The notes: generated by a model from the letters alone, not told the origin. A DNA stretch of 64,000 nucleotides from Coffea arabica (GCF_036785885.1 NC_092314.1:13103638-13167637), one strand, 5' to 3'; counted from the stretch's first letter, positions 12,479-22,138 are shown. Numbers and translations are program-made.

Positions 12479-12787
12479 TTGATTTATAAGGAGAAAAACC
12501 GGGCATTTCATGACCTACAAATTTCAAGAAAAACATTTGAAGTTGGTCAGAAGGTACTCCTGTACCAATCCAGGCTCAAGCTATTCCCAGGTAAGCTACG
12601 TTCCCGTTGGATTGGACCTTTCATTGTTACTCACGTTTTTCCATATGGTGCAGTTGAGATCCGAAGTGCTAAGACAGCTAACAAATTTGTGGTGAATGGA
12701 CACCGTCTCATATATTATTACGAAAGATTTTCGGATAGAGAGGTGGAGACAATAAGGCTTGACGCACCACCGTGTCCTAATCAGTGA
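12479..12787 (+). CDS. Athila integrase C-terminal (GPY/F-like) segment
   Basis: It continues the pol frame after the TAG at 12467. The 102 residues include [37 protein letters not shown] and a terminal [13 protein letters not shown], the module that follows the catalytic core in Ty3/gypsy integrases. No chromodomain follows, consistent with Athila rather than a chromovirus. The native gag-pol frame ends here at TGA (12785-12787). Confidence 0.85.
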   Translation: MIYKEKNRAFHDLQISRKTFEVGQKVLLYQSRLKLFPGKLRSRWIGPFIVTHVFPYGAVEIRSAKTANKFVVNGHRLIYYYERFSDREVETIRLDAPPCPNQ

Positions 12788-13371
12788 CACTTTACCATGT
12801 CTAGCCAAAAACATTAAAGAAAGGCGCTCATTGGGAGGCAACCCAATTGTTCTTTTTAGTTCGTTGTTCAATTTCGTGTAGTAGTTTAGAAGTGTTCTCC
12901 TGGTTGTTCGACTGATTTTGGGGTTTCAGTTTTCGTTTTTGCTGATTTATAGGTGCTCTTGCCCTCATGACGTGCCCGCGTGGTGATGTGCAGGACGCTC
13001 ACGATCAGGAACTTCTGAAACTTCTGGGAGCTCTCTTGCCCTCTTGACGTGCCCGCGTCACGTTCGCGGGAAAGGTAAGGATTCAAAAAAAAAATAGAAA
13101 AAATTATTATTATTATTTCATTTATTCAAATAATAACAAAAATAAAAAAAAGGAAAAAAAAATCAAGAGCAAGAAAAATTTTTTCCTCTTAACCGTAGCA
13201 ATTTCTTTTATTTCAAAAAGAAAGAAAAAAAAAACACACACACACGAGAGTTCCTTTCTTTTTCTTTCTTCTTTTCCCTTTCTTCTTCTTTCTTTCTTTC
13301 TCTTTTCTTTCTTTCTCCCCTGCTGCTCCCCTGCTCTCTGCGCACGCCACAGCCAAATCCATTTATCGCCA
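12788..13371 (+). other. Spacer between pol and the third ORF, with polypyrimidine tract
   Basis: Noncoding. It contains A-rich runs (13085-13240) and then about 75 bases of almost pure C/T (13255-13330), followed by CTGCGCACGCCACAG. A long pyrimidine tract followed by AG is the layout of a 3' splice site, so it could serve a spliced message for the downstream ORF. This is inference only. Confidence 0.5.
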
Positions 13372-13858
13372 TTGCCGCCGCGCGCTCGACCAGCCCAAGC
13401 CGCCGCCATCGTTGCTAGAGTCGCGCGCCGCTGCTGCTCTGCGCGCCTCTCGCCATCGCCACCTGCCAGCAAGTCTGCCCGCGCGCCGCCGCCAGTCAGC
13501 AGATCTCTCTCCCCATCGCCGTCCGCGATCTACCACTGTTGCCACCACAGGTCAACCCGCCACAGCGCTGCCGCTGCTGTAGTTCCGGCGCAGCCACCAC
13601 CAGCCGCCGAGCGACCCACTGAGCGAGTCGACGCCCGCGACCCCAGCGCGCCACCAAGCCGCGGCCCATCCTCTGCGCCGCCGCTGCCAAAGTTCCATCG
13701 TCGCCCACGCGACTCCCACCGCACTTGGCAACGAGCCCACGGGCACGCGCAGCAACCTCTGTCCGGCAACCGTGCTCTGCACATGGACACCACCAGCTGC
13801 ACCTCCGCCTCTCTGTCTGCCGCCTGGAGTAGTCCCAGTGGAGCTAACTGTGGGAGAA
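13372..13858 (+). other. GC-rich leader upstream of the third Athila ORF
   Basis: About 490 bp rich in GCC/GCG-type triplets, strikingly GC-rich against the AT-rich window. It is open in several frames on both strands only because stops are rare in such sequence. The predicted Pro/Ala/Ser/Arg-rich peptides are not recognisable proteins, so I do not call a gene here. A frame joined to the downstream ORF opens at 13772, but the first plausible protein start is at 13859. Confidence 0.55.
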
Positions 13859-15046
13859 ATGGTCCGACCAAAGTCATCATCTAGGTCTAGGGCCTATCGT
13901 TCTCAGCCCCCTCCACAGGCCTCTATTCCAGTCAACTCACCTACCAACCTACCCTCCTCTTCTAGTGTTCGAACCCGTTTGGGTAGGGGTAGGGGTAGGG
14001 GTGCGCAGGTAGATACCCCAGTTCACTTTGGGGGGCACCTAAACTTCACTAGACCCGCCGATCAGGAGCGATATGCTAAGGTCTGCGAGCGGCGGATTAC
14101 ACCAAGCAAGACTTGGGAAAAATTAACCGTCATGGGTCTAGGCATACGAGAGGAGGTCGAGCAGATGTTTACAGCTATCGGGTGGCGCTCATATCTCGAT
14201 ATCTTATGCCCCGCCTTTGTCGAGCTGACTCGGGAGTTTTACTCCACCTTTGAGTTCGAGTTACCTACGAGATACACCGTTGACACACCACAGGTCATTC
14301 ATTTCCGGCTCATGGGTCGAGAGTTCAATTTCTCCATTACCCAATTCAATCGGGCATTTGGGTTTATCACTAGAGAGTATGCTAGGACTAGGGAGTATGC
14401 AGAGAGTGCTTGTGACTACGTAGAGCCGTTCCTCTCTCACTACCATGATGTGTGGGAAGACATGTCCGTCGATCAGCAGCGCTACGATCCTTCCCGGTCT
14501 AGGAGCTCCTTTCTTAAGGACCCTAGTGCCCGCTATGTTCAGCGTTTCTTAACCTACAGCTACTCGGGGCGCAAGGACAGCTCTGGCATACTCTCTCGCC
14601 CTGAGTTCTTCTTCCTCTGGAGTATGATGAACAATATCAAGGTTAATTTGGGGTGTTGGTTGGCCGCACAGTTCAAGACCGTCTTGGCCAAAAAGAACAA
14701 ACCCCTTATCCTTGGGTCCTATATCACTCACTTGGCGATACAGTTGGGGGTTCTTAACCTGGAGGACCACGACCTGCATTTGGCGTGCGAGATGGAGCTC
14801 TTGGACGTAGACTGCTTGGAGAGGATGGGAGTCATTGAGCGCCTGACTGATGGTTCCTACCAGTTCACCCCCCGGGACCACTTAGAGCTCCGGGTGCGCA
14901 TCATTCGTCCCGGGCAGGGCCCTCCTCCTTTCCTGGATCAGCCGAGAACACAGTTGGGCCATCTTCTTCTACGCCACCTCCACCGCATGGGACTACTGAA
15001 TGGCAGCAACTCCGGGAGCAGGTTCAGACTTTGCAGGCTCGGATGA
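13859..15046 (+). CDS. Athila third ORF (env-position protein), frameshifted at the end
   Basis: About 395 residues from ATG 13859, chosen because conserved-looking sequence starts there. It opens with a Ser/Arg/Pro-rich basic segment and an RGRGRG run, followed by a globular region (about residues 55-345) including FTRPADQERYAKVCERRI, GWRSYLDILCPAFVELT and IHFRLMGREFNF. This resembles the plant transposon protein family found downstream of pol in Athila-type elements, often called env-like or ATHILA ORF. No signal peptide or clear membrane helix is visible, so an envelope role is not supported here. Between about 14925 and 14950 the frame is lost. A coiled-coil-like tail continues in another frame to a stop at 15145-15147. 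The function of this family is unknown. Confidence 0.72.
   Translation: MVRPKSSSRSRAYRSQPPPQASIPVNSPTNLPSSSSVRTRLGRGRGRGAQVDTPVHFGGHLNFTRPADQERYAKVCERRITPSKTWEKLTVMGLGIREEVEQMFTAIGWRSYLDILCPAFVELTREFYSTFEFELPTRYTVDTPQVIHFRLMGREFNFSITQFNRAFGFITREYARTREYAESACDYVEPFLSHYHDVWEDMSVDQQRYDPSRSRSSFLKDPSARYVQRFLTYSYSGRKDSSGILSRPEFFFLWSMMNNIKVNLGCWLAAQFKTVLAKKNKPLILGSYITHLAIQLGVLNLEDHDLHLACEMELLDVDCLERMGVIERLTDGSYQFTPRDHLELRVRIIRPGQGPPPFLDQPRTQLGHLLLRHLHRMGLLNGSNSGSRFRLCRLG
13979..14002 (+). repeat. GGGGTA repeat within the third ORF (quadruplex-capable)
   Basis: Four G-runs separated by TA occur in a row, encoding the Arg/Gly-rich RGRGRG segment. Four runs of three or more guanines with 2-base loops meet the usual G-quadruplex rule. 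It resembles a plant telomere repeat only superficially and lies in a coding frame. Confidence 0.6.
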
Positions 15047-15212
15047 TCAACGTTGACGCCAATGTCGCCGGCATAGCCCAGAATTTGGCGCAGTTTCTGA
15101 TGCATACAGGCTTTGCACCCCCGTTTCCACCTCGCCCTCCGCTATGACCCGATTTCAGGGAAGTTTGGCTGATCCCCCTGACACTTTTGCTTCAATTTTG
15201 GTTTTTATTTGT

Positions 15213-15250
15213 CACATTGAGGACAATGTGTCCTATAGATGTGGGGGGAG
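15213..15250 (+). promoter_or_regulatory. Internal hairpin plus polypurine motif
   Basis: CACATTG (15213-15219), loop AGGA, CAATGTG (15224-15230) is a perfect 7-bp hairpin. Ten bases later comes GTGGGGGGAGG. The same arrangement with a different stem precedes the true 3' polypurine tract about 1 kb downstream. It may act as a second plus-strand primer site. That role is inferred. Confidence 0.55.
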
Positions 15251-15728
15251 GATCTAAGGGGGTGGGTGCTAGTGTTTTCCGTTTTTAGTAAAAAAAAAAT
15301 AAAAATAAAAAAAAAAGAAAAAACATGTAAGTTTCTAGTTCTTAGTAGTTTCTCTTAGTTTTATTTCCAGTTGCTCGTTTTCGTTCTTTCTTCTTGGTGC
15401 TTACCTCTCATGTGAATGTTAAAATTGATGTGGAATTATTGACTCCAAGTCTACTTTTGCCAAGTTTTTTAAAATACAAAGGTATCGGGTTGATGTGGTT
15501 GGATCCGAGATATCTCCTTGGTGAATATCGGATTGATTGGCTCTTTTGATTTCTGTGTTAACTTTTCTAGACGTTGGGAATGACTGTTGGCATTTTAATG
15601 TGAACTGGTCCAATATTGACTCCAGTTCTCTATGTTTGGCAATAATGAGGCGAGCTGTTCCTATTTTTGGCTCTTAGTGTTGTTATTATGTGTTTTTGGC
15701 TTTGTTTGGCTGTGAATAATCTGGACTG

Positions 15729-15900
15729 TACTCCGCTATGAGTTACTACTGAGTAGCCAGGGATCGGCACCTCAAAGTGTCGATTATCGCGTCAAAAGGT
15801 GGTACTTTATATGAGTATGTGGTCGTATAGCGGTAGGAGCTGAGTAACCGGGCTCCTTCATCTAAAAGTGTGGGAGTTCGCGTCAAAAGGCCCCAACGGC
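15729..15900 (+). repeat. Duplicated structured segment in the Athila 3' region
   Basis: Two diverged units share CTGAGTA(G/A)CC, AAAGTGT and CGCGTCAAAAGG in the same order (about 15749-15802 and 15840-15890). In unit 1 ATCGGCAC (15763-15770) pairs with GTGTCGAT (15777-15784) around a 6-base loop, with one G-U pair. In unit 2 GGCTCC can pair with GGAGTT. CCGCTAT (15733-15739) and ATAGCGG (15827-15833) are perfect complements enclosing the first unit. It may be an RNA structure. Confidence 0.5.
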
Positions 15901-16233
15901 TAACGATTAAGTTTTTTTGTGTTAAGTATTAATTGTTGTCAAAAAAAAAAGAGAGAGAATAAATAATGGGAAGGCTTGCCGATTTATGGACTTAATATGG
16001 AGAGTTGTGTGAATATTTGGACCATTAGCTGATAAATGTTGTGCGCCATTCCTTTTTCTTAGAGTAGTTAACCTGGAAATTGAAGGAATTTGCAGTTTAG
16101 GGGCTAACCGGGGGGGAGGCTTCTTGGATTTTAATCACCGATGCTCGATATATGTTTTTCTCTTGAATATCTTGGCAATATAGGAGATTGGGCAATGGCC
16201 ATCATCGAATTTTGGTGTTCGTTTACTATTCTT

Positions 16234-16271
16234 ATGCTTGAGGACAAGCATGGTTTAGGTGTGGGGGGAAT
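16234..16271 (+). promoter_or_regulatory. 3' polypurine tract with upstream hairpin
   Basis: GTGGGGGGAAT directly abuts the 3' LTR and is the plus-strand priming site. It is preceded 9 bases upstream by ATGCTTG-AGGA-CAAGCAT, a perfect 7-bp stem with the same AGGA loop as the internal copy at 15213. Confidence 0.8.
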
Positions 16272-18080
16272 TGATATGTTGCAATTTATTCATTTATTTT
16301 ATTATTAATTCCTCCTATTACCTGACTTGATGTGGATTTATTTGCTGGATTCTACTCATTTTTAGTATTTGACGTTTATTTCAGGGAGTAGAATATAAAT
16401 ATGATAACAGGTGTCAAATTGGCAGAAAAAGAATTCAGATGATTAAGCTTGTCCCAGAGGCACTTTTGGAACAGAAGATGTCACGCCCATTTTGGTAATT
16501 TTCGCAAAGGAACGACGGACGGAGGGCTTCTCTTCCTGTTGATGTGCGCCGCAATTAAAGAAAGAGAAGGAGGAGGAAGTTGGATAGTTTTTTTTTCCTT
16601 AGTTCTGGCCGGCTGAAGCTTAGGAGGAAAGCTTGACTTTGGTCTTCCCTGGGACTTACTTTTGAGCTTTAGAAAACTAGAGAAAAAGCATTTGTTAGCT
16701 TTGAGCTTTGACTTTTCTTCTTTTATTTTGAATCCTGCGCATGGCTGGAACAAGAGGGAATTACTTCCTTTGACCCTTCTTTAGCTTATTGTAGCTTCTG
16801 GTCTCCACGCATGTTAGGAGCAAAAAGTTGGAGCCCACCTTCTTTAACTTTTCCACCTTGTTTCTCTTGAGTGGCCCTGCCCCACGGATGCTAGCAACAA
16901 TAAAGAAACTCAATTGTCACTTGTAATTGTCGCGTGCCTTATAAGTGTTCGACGAATTGCGAATTCCTAAGATGCAGACTAAGGCCGTGACTCTGGCTGA
17001 AATTTCCTGCGGGCTTAGTTCACCCAATATGAGCTAATCCCCTCATTCTAGTCAAGAAACGACGGATGCTTTGATTCGCCTAAAAATTGTGAGATCGATT
17101 TAATTTAATCTTTCCCTTTTATTTATTGGTATTCGTGTATTCCTTGTTTGCTACGCTTATGGTTATTCAATTAATTGATTGTCATGGATCCGGATAATTA
17201 ATTGATCTGATAGCCTATTGTCAACTAGGACATTTAAATCCGTAATTGTTTGATTGTCCTGAATTAGTGACGACTGGCACGATTAGCTTCGTGTCAGGGG
17301 AATACACGGGCTAACTTAAAATAACCATGGTAGTGTGTTATTTGGTTAGAATAGGGCTCTTCTAATACGTAAGGCAGTTGGGAAATTAAATCTTACGGGC
17401 GTACCTAGGATTATTCCCCAATTAGAGCAGTGATTAACGGGCGTACCTTGATCACCGACACAGTAAGGAGGGGTTGACTGCCATCGCTTGCTTGGTAGTT
17501 ATAACCTATTTATTGATAAGTAGTTAGGATTGCCTTTGCTTCGATGATCAATTAGGTGAACCATTGCTGAAGTTATTTCTTGGCTAGATCTTTAATTAAT
17601 ATTATCTTGATTGTAGTGAATTGCCATTCGGCTTTTGGTTGTCTACGTTATTTCCTTTTTAATTGTTTCCTTGTTTTAATTGATTTCGGCCTTTAATTCT
17701 TGTTATCCTGAGTTCAGTAAATTGTGGTTTAATTTCTAATTAGTTGTTTATTTTTATTTTCTCATTGGAATTTTAGTTAATTATCGTCGTTCCTACAAAA
17801 TCATCCCCTGTGTTACTTTGGATTTCTTAAGAAACAAATATACCCAGTCTCTGTGGATACGACCCTACTTGCCCTGTCTACAAATTCATAATTATTTGTG
17901 AAAAGGAATAACCATTCCATTCGGGTATATCGGATCAAGCAAACTCTTCGGGAATAGGGTGAATCAAGTAACCCATTGCACACCTAGAGTCCCTGCTCCA
18001 GTACTTGGAATTGGGTTTTGGTCATTTTAACTGGCAATTAGGTTTAACTTTATTATTGCACAGGTTTCGACAACCTGTCA
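16272..18080 (+). repeat. 3' LTR of the Athila element
   Basis: It starts TGATATGTTGCAA and ends CGACAACCTGTCA. It is nearly identical to the 5' LTR over 1.81 kb and is followed by the 5 bases ATATA, which match the 5' flank ACATA at four positions. Confidence 0.92.
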
Positions 18081-18252
18081 ATATATGACTATCATTTTTT
18101 GATGTATAAAATGTACAAACAAATATTTCTTGTTTAAAGTCTTCGTTTAAATAGAATTAATATTCTTATGGAAGAAATAGCAAGAGAAGTCAGACATTCA
18201 AATTAGATAGAAGTGTATAACGTGAACAAGCATATTGATTATAACATATTTG

Positions 18253-18960
18253 TGTTGGAAATTTTGCCTTAAATTTAAGTGTTCTTCATGCATTTTTCCT
18301 AAGCTTAATTAATACATTCATTCCCTTTTAGATTCATTCTTGTATTCATGTACCTCTTGGATTCATTCCCTTTTAGATTCATTCTTAGATTCATGTTCCT
18401 CTTAGAATTTACTAGTTCTTTCATATAACTTCTAAATTCATGTACTTTGTAATAATGATGGTACATGCATCTCTATTCTTGTGTTCCTATAAATAGAGGA
18501 TTTGGATTTTCAATGTAAAAGTAAATTCTATTTTTATTCCTCCTTCTTACATGTATTTTTATTCTTTTCGGATCACACTTTGGTTCCAAGTAATCCATTA
18601 CAAGGTCAAAACCTTGATTTGTGAATACACGCGATCGATGCTAGTCGTTGTTCTATCTTGGAAAGTGACCACTTAGTGACCCATATTGCACCATGGACAT
18701 ATTCCTGTGGGAGTAAGATCACTTTTACGGGCAATAGGGTATCCTACATTTTGATTTTCCTTCTAGTCGTCAATTACTCTATTTCTTTGAATTCTTTTCC
18801 TAAATCAGAGTACTTGCATTCTAACAATTTGAATCTTATGAAGTTCCACATTTTACATAGTGATTTTGCAGAGTGCCCTATATATAGGACCACAAGGTCA
18901 ATACTATAAACAAAGCCAAATAGATGTGAACAAAAGGTCATGGAATAAGTGACCACGTTA
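18253..18960 (+). repeat. Possible degraded LTR (Copia-like)
   Basis: TGTTGGAAATTTTGCC at 18253 resembles the start of many Copia-type LTRs. A TATA-like CCTATAAATAGAGG lies at 18487-18500, with pyrimidine-rich sequence after it. No second LTR, primer site or pol is present and the right end cannot be placed. A 46-codon Pro/Ser-rich ORF (18967-19107) follows, with no recognised product. This is a weak call. Confidence 0.3.
18316..18405 (+). repeat. 45-bp tandem repeat, two copies
   Basis: The unit starting ATTCATTCCCTTTTAGATTC is present twice head to tail (18316-18360, 18361-18405), with a few mismatches near the end of the unit. Confidence 0.7.
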
Positions 18961-19185
18961 AGGAACATGTATCTGCCACCAAGTGGTTCCGGCAATAGCA
19001 TTCTAGGTGGAAGGTCACCTGCTTTTGATGGAGAAATCAACTCACAAGTAAACCAAACCCCACCATCATATCCACCACCTAAATTTACTCCTACTAGAAG
19101 TTATTAGTGTGAATTAATTAATACTTTGTTTTTTCCTAATTTCTTTTTATTGAAAAAAAAAATTAAACATGGTTAACTCTTATTT

Positions 19186-19500
19186 GTCCTTTCGATTACA
19201 TTCATGGATCATATGATATGAGATTATTGACTTGTACAATGCCTTGTTTGTTTTTAAACCAACAACTCCGTAGTTGTGGGTTGAACCAATACTTAAACTT
19301 GTGGACCATAATTGAAATGTTTGTCCTTTTTTTCTGAAATTCATCGATCACATGATATGATGATTTGTCTGTTTTTTATCGACAGTTTTATAGTTTTGAG
19401 TTGATTTAACGCTTAAACTTGAGATGACTGACTTTTGTGGATTGATTTAACATTTAAATTTGGAAGCCATATAACATGAGATAATCAAACCAGTAACATT
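19186..19500 (+). repeat. Diverged ~135-bp tandem repeats
   Basis: Successive blocks each contain TGTCCTTT, GATCA(T/C)ATGATATGA, a T-rich segment, (T/G)TTGAGTTGA-like sequence and CTTAAACTTG (about 19186-19310 and 19321-19425). A partial third block is around 19430-19500. No coding potential. Confidence 0.5.
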
Positions 19501-19932
19501 ATGGTACTGAATTGAACTTGTGCACATGGCAAGAGGACTTGTCTCATTAAAAGTCACATCCTGTTATTCATAAAACATATTCTTGATCTCAAGTAAAAGG
19601 AAGAATTCTTTAATAACAATGATGGCAATGGGAAACTTTTTAAATCATGACCTATTATTACAAGTAAAGGAGCTGCTTTAGAAATAGGAAACAATCCCAA
19701 ATGAAAAATCCACCTACATAAGCTACTGCTTTATCTACACCTTCATTTCAAGGTTTCTAGAACCTTTTCCTCACAAGACTAAAAATATCTTTCTTTTCAG
19801 TTTCCATGATTGCTGTGTACTGGTGGGGACAAAGACAGACATTGACAGATAATGACTGTAACCTTTTATTTCTTCTCAATTTTTGTTATAGTTTGTAATA
19901 TACTTTCTGATGCATTTGAAGATTTGCCCCAC

Positions 19933-22092
19933 TTATTTTGACCTCCAGTGCCTTGCCATTTCAAAGCCATTCTTGGCATAATGATAATCCTCTTCAGTTT
20001 GATCAATTTCAGCCTGTGTATTCATGACAAAGGGACCGTATTGAACTACTGGTTCATTCAGTGGCTGCCCTCCTATTAGAACAAATCTCAGTGGCCTGGA
20101 AGACCTGTTCCATACACTGAGGCCTTCTCCAGGACCCAAAAGCAAAGCATGGTGAGCAGCAACAGGTGATGAATTCGGTATTCCAAACACCCCTTCTCCA
20201 TCAATTGTGTACACAAAAGCATTCCAGGATTCTGGGATGCTTTGATGATATTGAGCTCTTGGTTTCAGAGTGAAATCCAAGTACATTGTTGGGGTTCGCG
20301 TATAAACCGGAGAATGGACTCCCATTGATTCTCCTGCTAGTACTTTAACTTCAACTCCATCTTCCTCTGCCCTTGGAATGTCCTCATCCAGCAATTCTTG
20401 ATACCTTGGCTCAATCCTGCAATGAGTACGGAGGGCGATTTTATTAGAGGAAAGTAGCAATAAGTCAATATTTACGGACTAATGATGTACTACTGTTGAC
20501 AGTGCATTAGGCACCAGTACCATCCTTACTAAAAAAGATTCTGAAATCATTAGGCACTTATCTGAACCTTAGTGGATCAAATAGAAGGGCTTATTGATCA
20601 ACACCAATTCGCAGAAAGTAGCCTTCTAGAACACCGTGTTTAAACATGACTTTCTAAAATTAATGGAGTAATGTCACAATCCACAAATAGCCTGCTAAAT
20701 GCTAAAATTCGATGTCTTAATCAGAAAGGTAATCTACATATATTCTGTGCGGTACATGTGTCTGGAATCAGGTCAAAATGGACTAGAAAACGGACATGCC
20801 TGGTAACTTACATTTTGTCCTTGGAAGCAAGATTGATCCAAAGCTGCAGGCCTGTCTGTGTACCTCCTGCTGCAGGCATTTCCGAATGAATTATGCCTCT
20901 TCCTGCAGTCATCCACTGCACAAAACCCCACATAGGAATTGCTTACTACTGAATTTTTTCATTAGTTCTTGAATTAGCAGTACAATAATTCAGTGAAAAA
21001 GTTGTAAGAAAGGTATGAAAATTTACCTGCACATCACCGGTGCGGATTGTGCCCTTGTGACCAGCAAAATCTTGGTGTGTAAAAGCTCCCTAAAGAAAAC
21101 AAGGCCAAATTTCCGGTCATACATAAATTCTGGTAATCTAGGACAGAATTTCAGGTACAAAAAGTCGGTCTCTTTACCTGCAACATGTATGTAACAGTCT
21201 CAAAACCTGCACAATATCAGGGAGCAGAAAGTAAGATAACTGATCAAATCCAACGTATGGAAAACAGAATCAGGTAATTTGATTGAAACAGAGTTGAATG
21301 TATGTGTCATGAACCTCTGTGCGGGTGATCCGGGAATCCAGCAGGGGGTGAAACTGCAAGAACACATTGAATCAACAATCAAAGACCAAATTAAGCAACA
21401 TTTTGCTTTTGGGCAAAAATTAAGCAGCACTGAAACTGATAAAACAGTGTGAAACGCATCATACATCAAAATATAAAGAATGCGTTACCAAATTCAGCAC
21501 AAATTCAAGAATTCTGTAAAAGTTCTATCCAAAGAATCATGAAGAAAACCATATGCAGAGTTTTATTTCAGAAACACCATAATCAAGAACACTAGGATTT
21601 TAGTAAATTGTACCTGCAAATTCATCCAACATGAGGAAAGGATCAATATACTTCAGTTCGGACCTGTCCATCCATTCAACCAAACAAAATTCAGAGATAA
21701 TCAGAACCCATGTCACCAAATGTTCCAAAAACGCTCAAAATCAAATGAATTTCAGAAAACAAGAATGCAAGAATTTACGAAACCACGTTCCCGGATGCAA
21801 TGCCTACGTATTACTACAACATAATTTCATTAAACAAACCAAAAAAACCCACAAAAAAAAGAAGAAATTACCTGCCAATGCTCCTTCTAACAACAGCACC
21901 ATCTCCTTCACTCTGTGGCTTAGCCAAGACTTTCTTGACAACAAGTCTTGGACTATCAAAACCAGAGCTTTGATCTGACGACGTAGACATGGTTATTCCT
22001 CTGATAAAACTGTAAACTCCCTTGTTGTTTCTTGTATTTGCAATTCTTGTTGGATGCAAATTCACTAGAAATTGTCTAGACAAAGCTCTCAT
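19933..22092 (-). CDS. Pirin-like protein, seven exons
   Basis: On the minus strand the exons in coding order are 22092-21872, 21663-21614, 21353-21315, 21206-21178, 21089-21027, 20915-20812 and 20416-19933. All introns are GT-AG and the phases join without a break into 329 residues. The protein is a bicupin pirin. The metal ligands are visible as H100 and H102 in DHPHRG and H144 and E146 in IIHSEMP, with [11 protein letters not shown] between them. The C-terminal cupin ends ...[11 protein letters not shown]. Pirins bind iron or another metal; plant members are linked to G-protein and ABA/light signalling and to quercetinase-like chemistry, though the reaction here is unknown. The first 34 residues are basic with no acidic residue, and a second Met begins MSTSSDQ. 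The extension may be an organelle-targeting peptide, and many plant pirins start near Met35. Confidence 0.93.
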
Positions 22093-22138
22093 GTAATATT
22101 TGCTTGTGCTTGATTTTCCAACTCTTGCTCTTCTTGTC

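Larger units (their letters stand above)
15148..16233 (+). other. Long 3' noncoding region of the Athila element
   Basis: About 1.1 kb with no supported ORF between the third ORF and the 3' polypurine tract. It holds A-rich tracts (15290-15323, 15940-15960), an internal hairpin plus polypurine motif at 15213-15250, and a duplicated structured segment at 15729-15900, each listed separately. Confidence 0.65.
5421..18080 (+). mobile_element. Athila-type Ty3/gypsy LTR retrotransposon
   Basis: A full-length element of 12,660 bp. In order it carries a 5' LTR (5421-7234), a primer-binding site at 7240, gag, protease, reverse transcriptase, RNase H and integrase (7325-12787), a third ORF in the env position (13859-15046), a polypurine tract at 16261-16271 and a 3' LTR (16272-18080). 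RT before integrase places it in Ty3/gypsy. A tRNA-Asp-like primer site, no chromodomain, a very long 3' spacer and an extra ORF fit the Athila lineage. The flanking 5 bases are ACATA (5416-5420) and ATATA (18081-18085), a target duplication with one mismatch. The LTRs differ by roughly a dozen substitutions plus short indels by eye, so insertion was recent. The coding frame nonetheless has three stops, so this copy is probably non-autonomous. Confidence 0.9.

Noticed and set aside
13372-13884. 170-codon ORF in the GC-rich region of the Athila element
   Set aside because: Stops are rare in this composition in all frames, including the opposite strand. The peptide is low-complexity Pro/Ala/Arg, and the frame differs from the recognisable downstream protein.
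13979-14002. Interstitial telomere repeat
   Set aside because: The unit is GGGGTA, not the plant TTTAGGG, has only about three copies, and codes for a conserved-looking Arg/Gly run.
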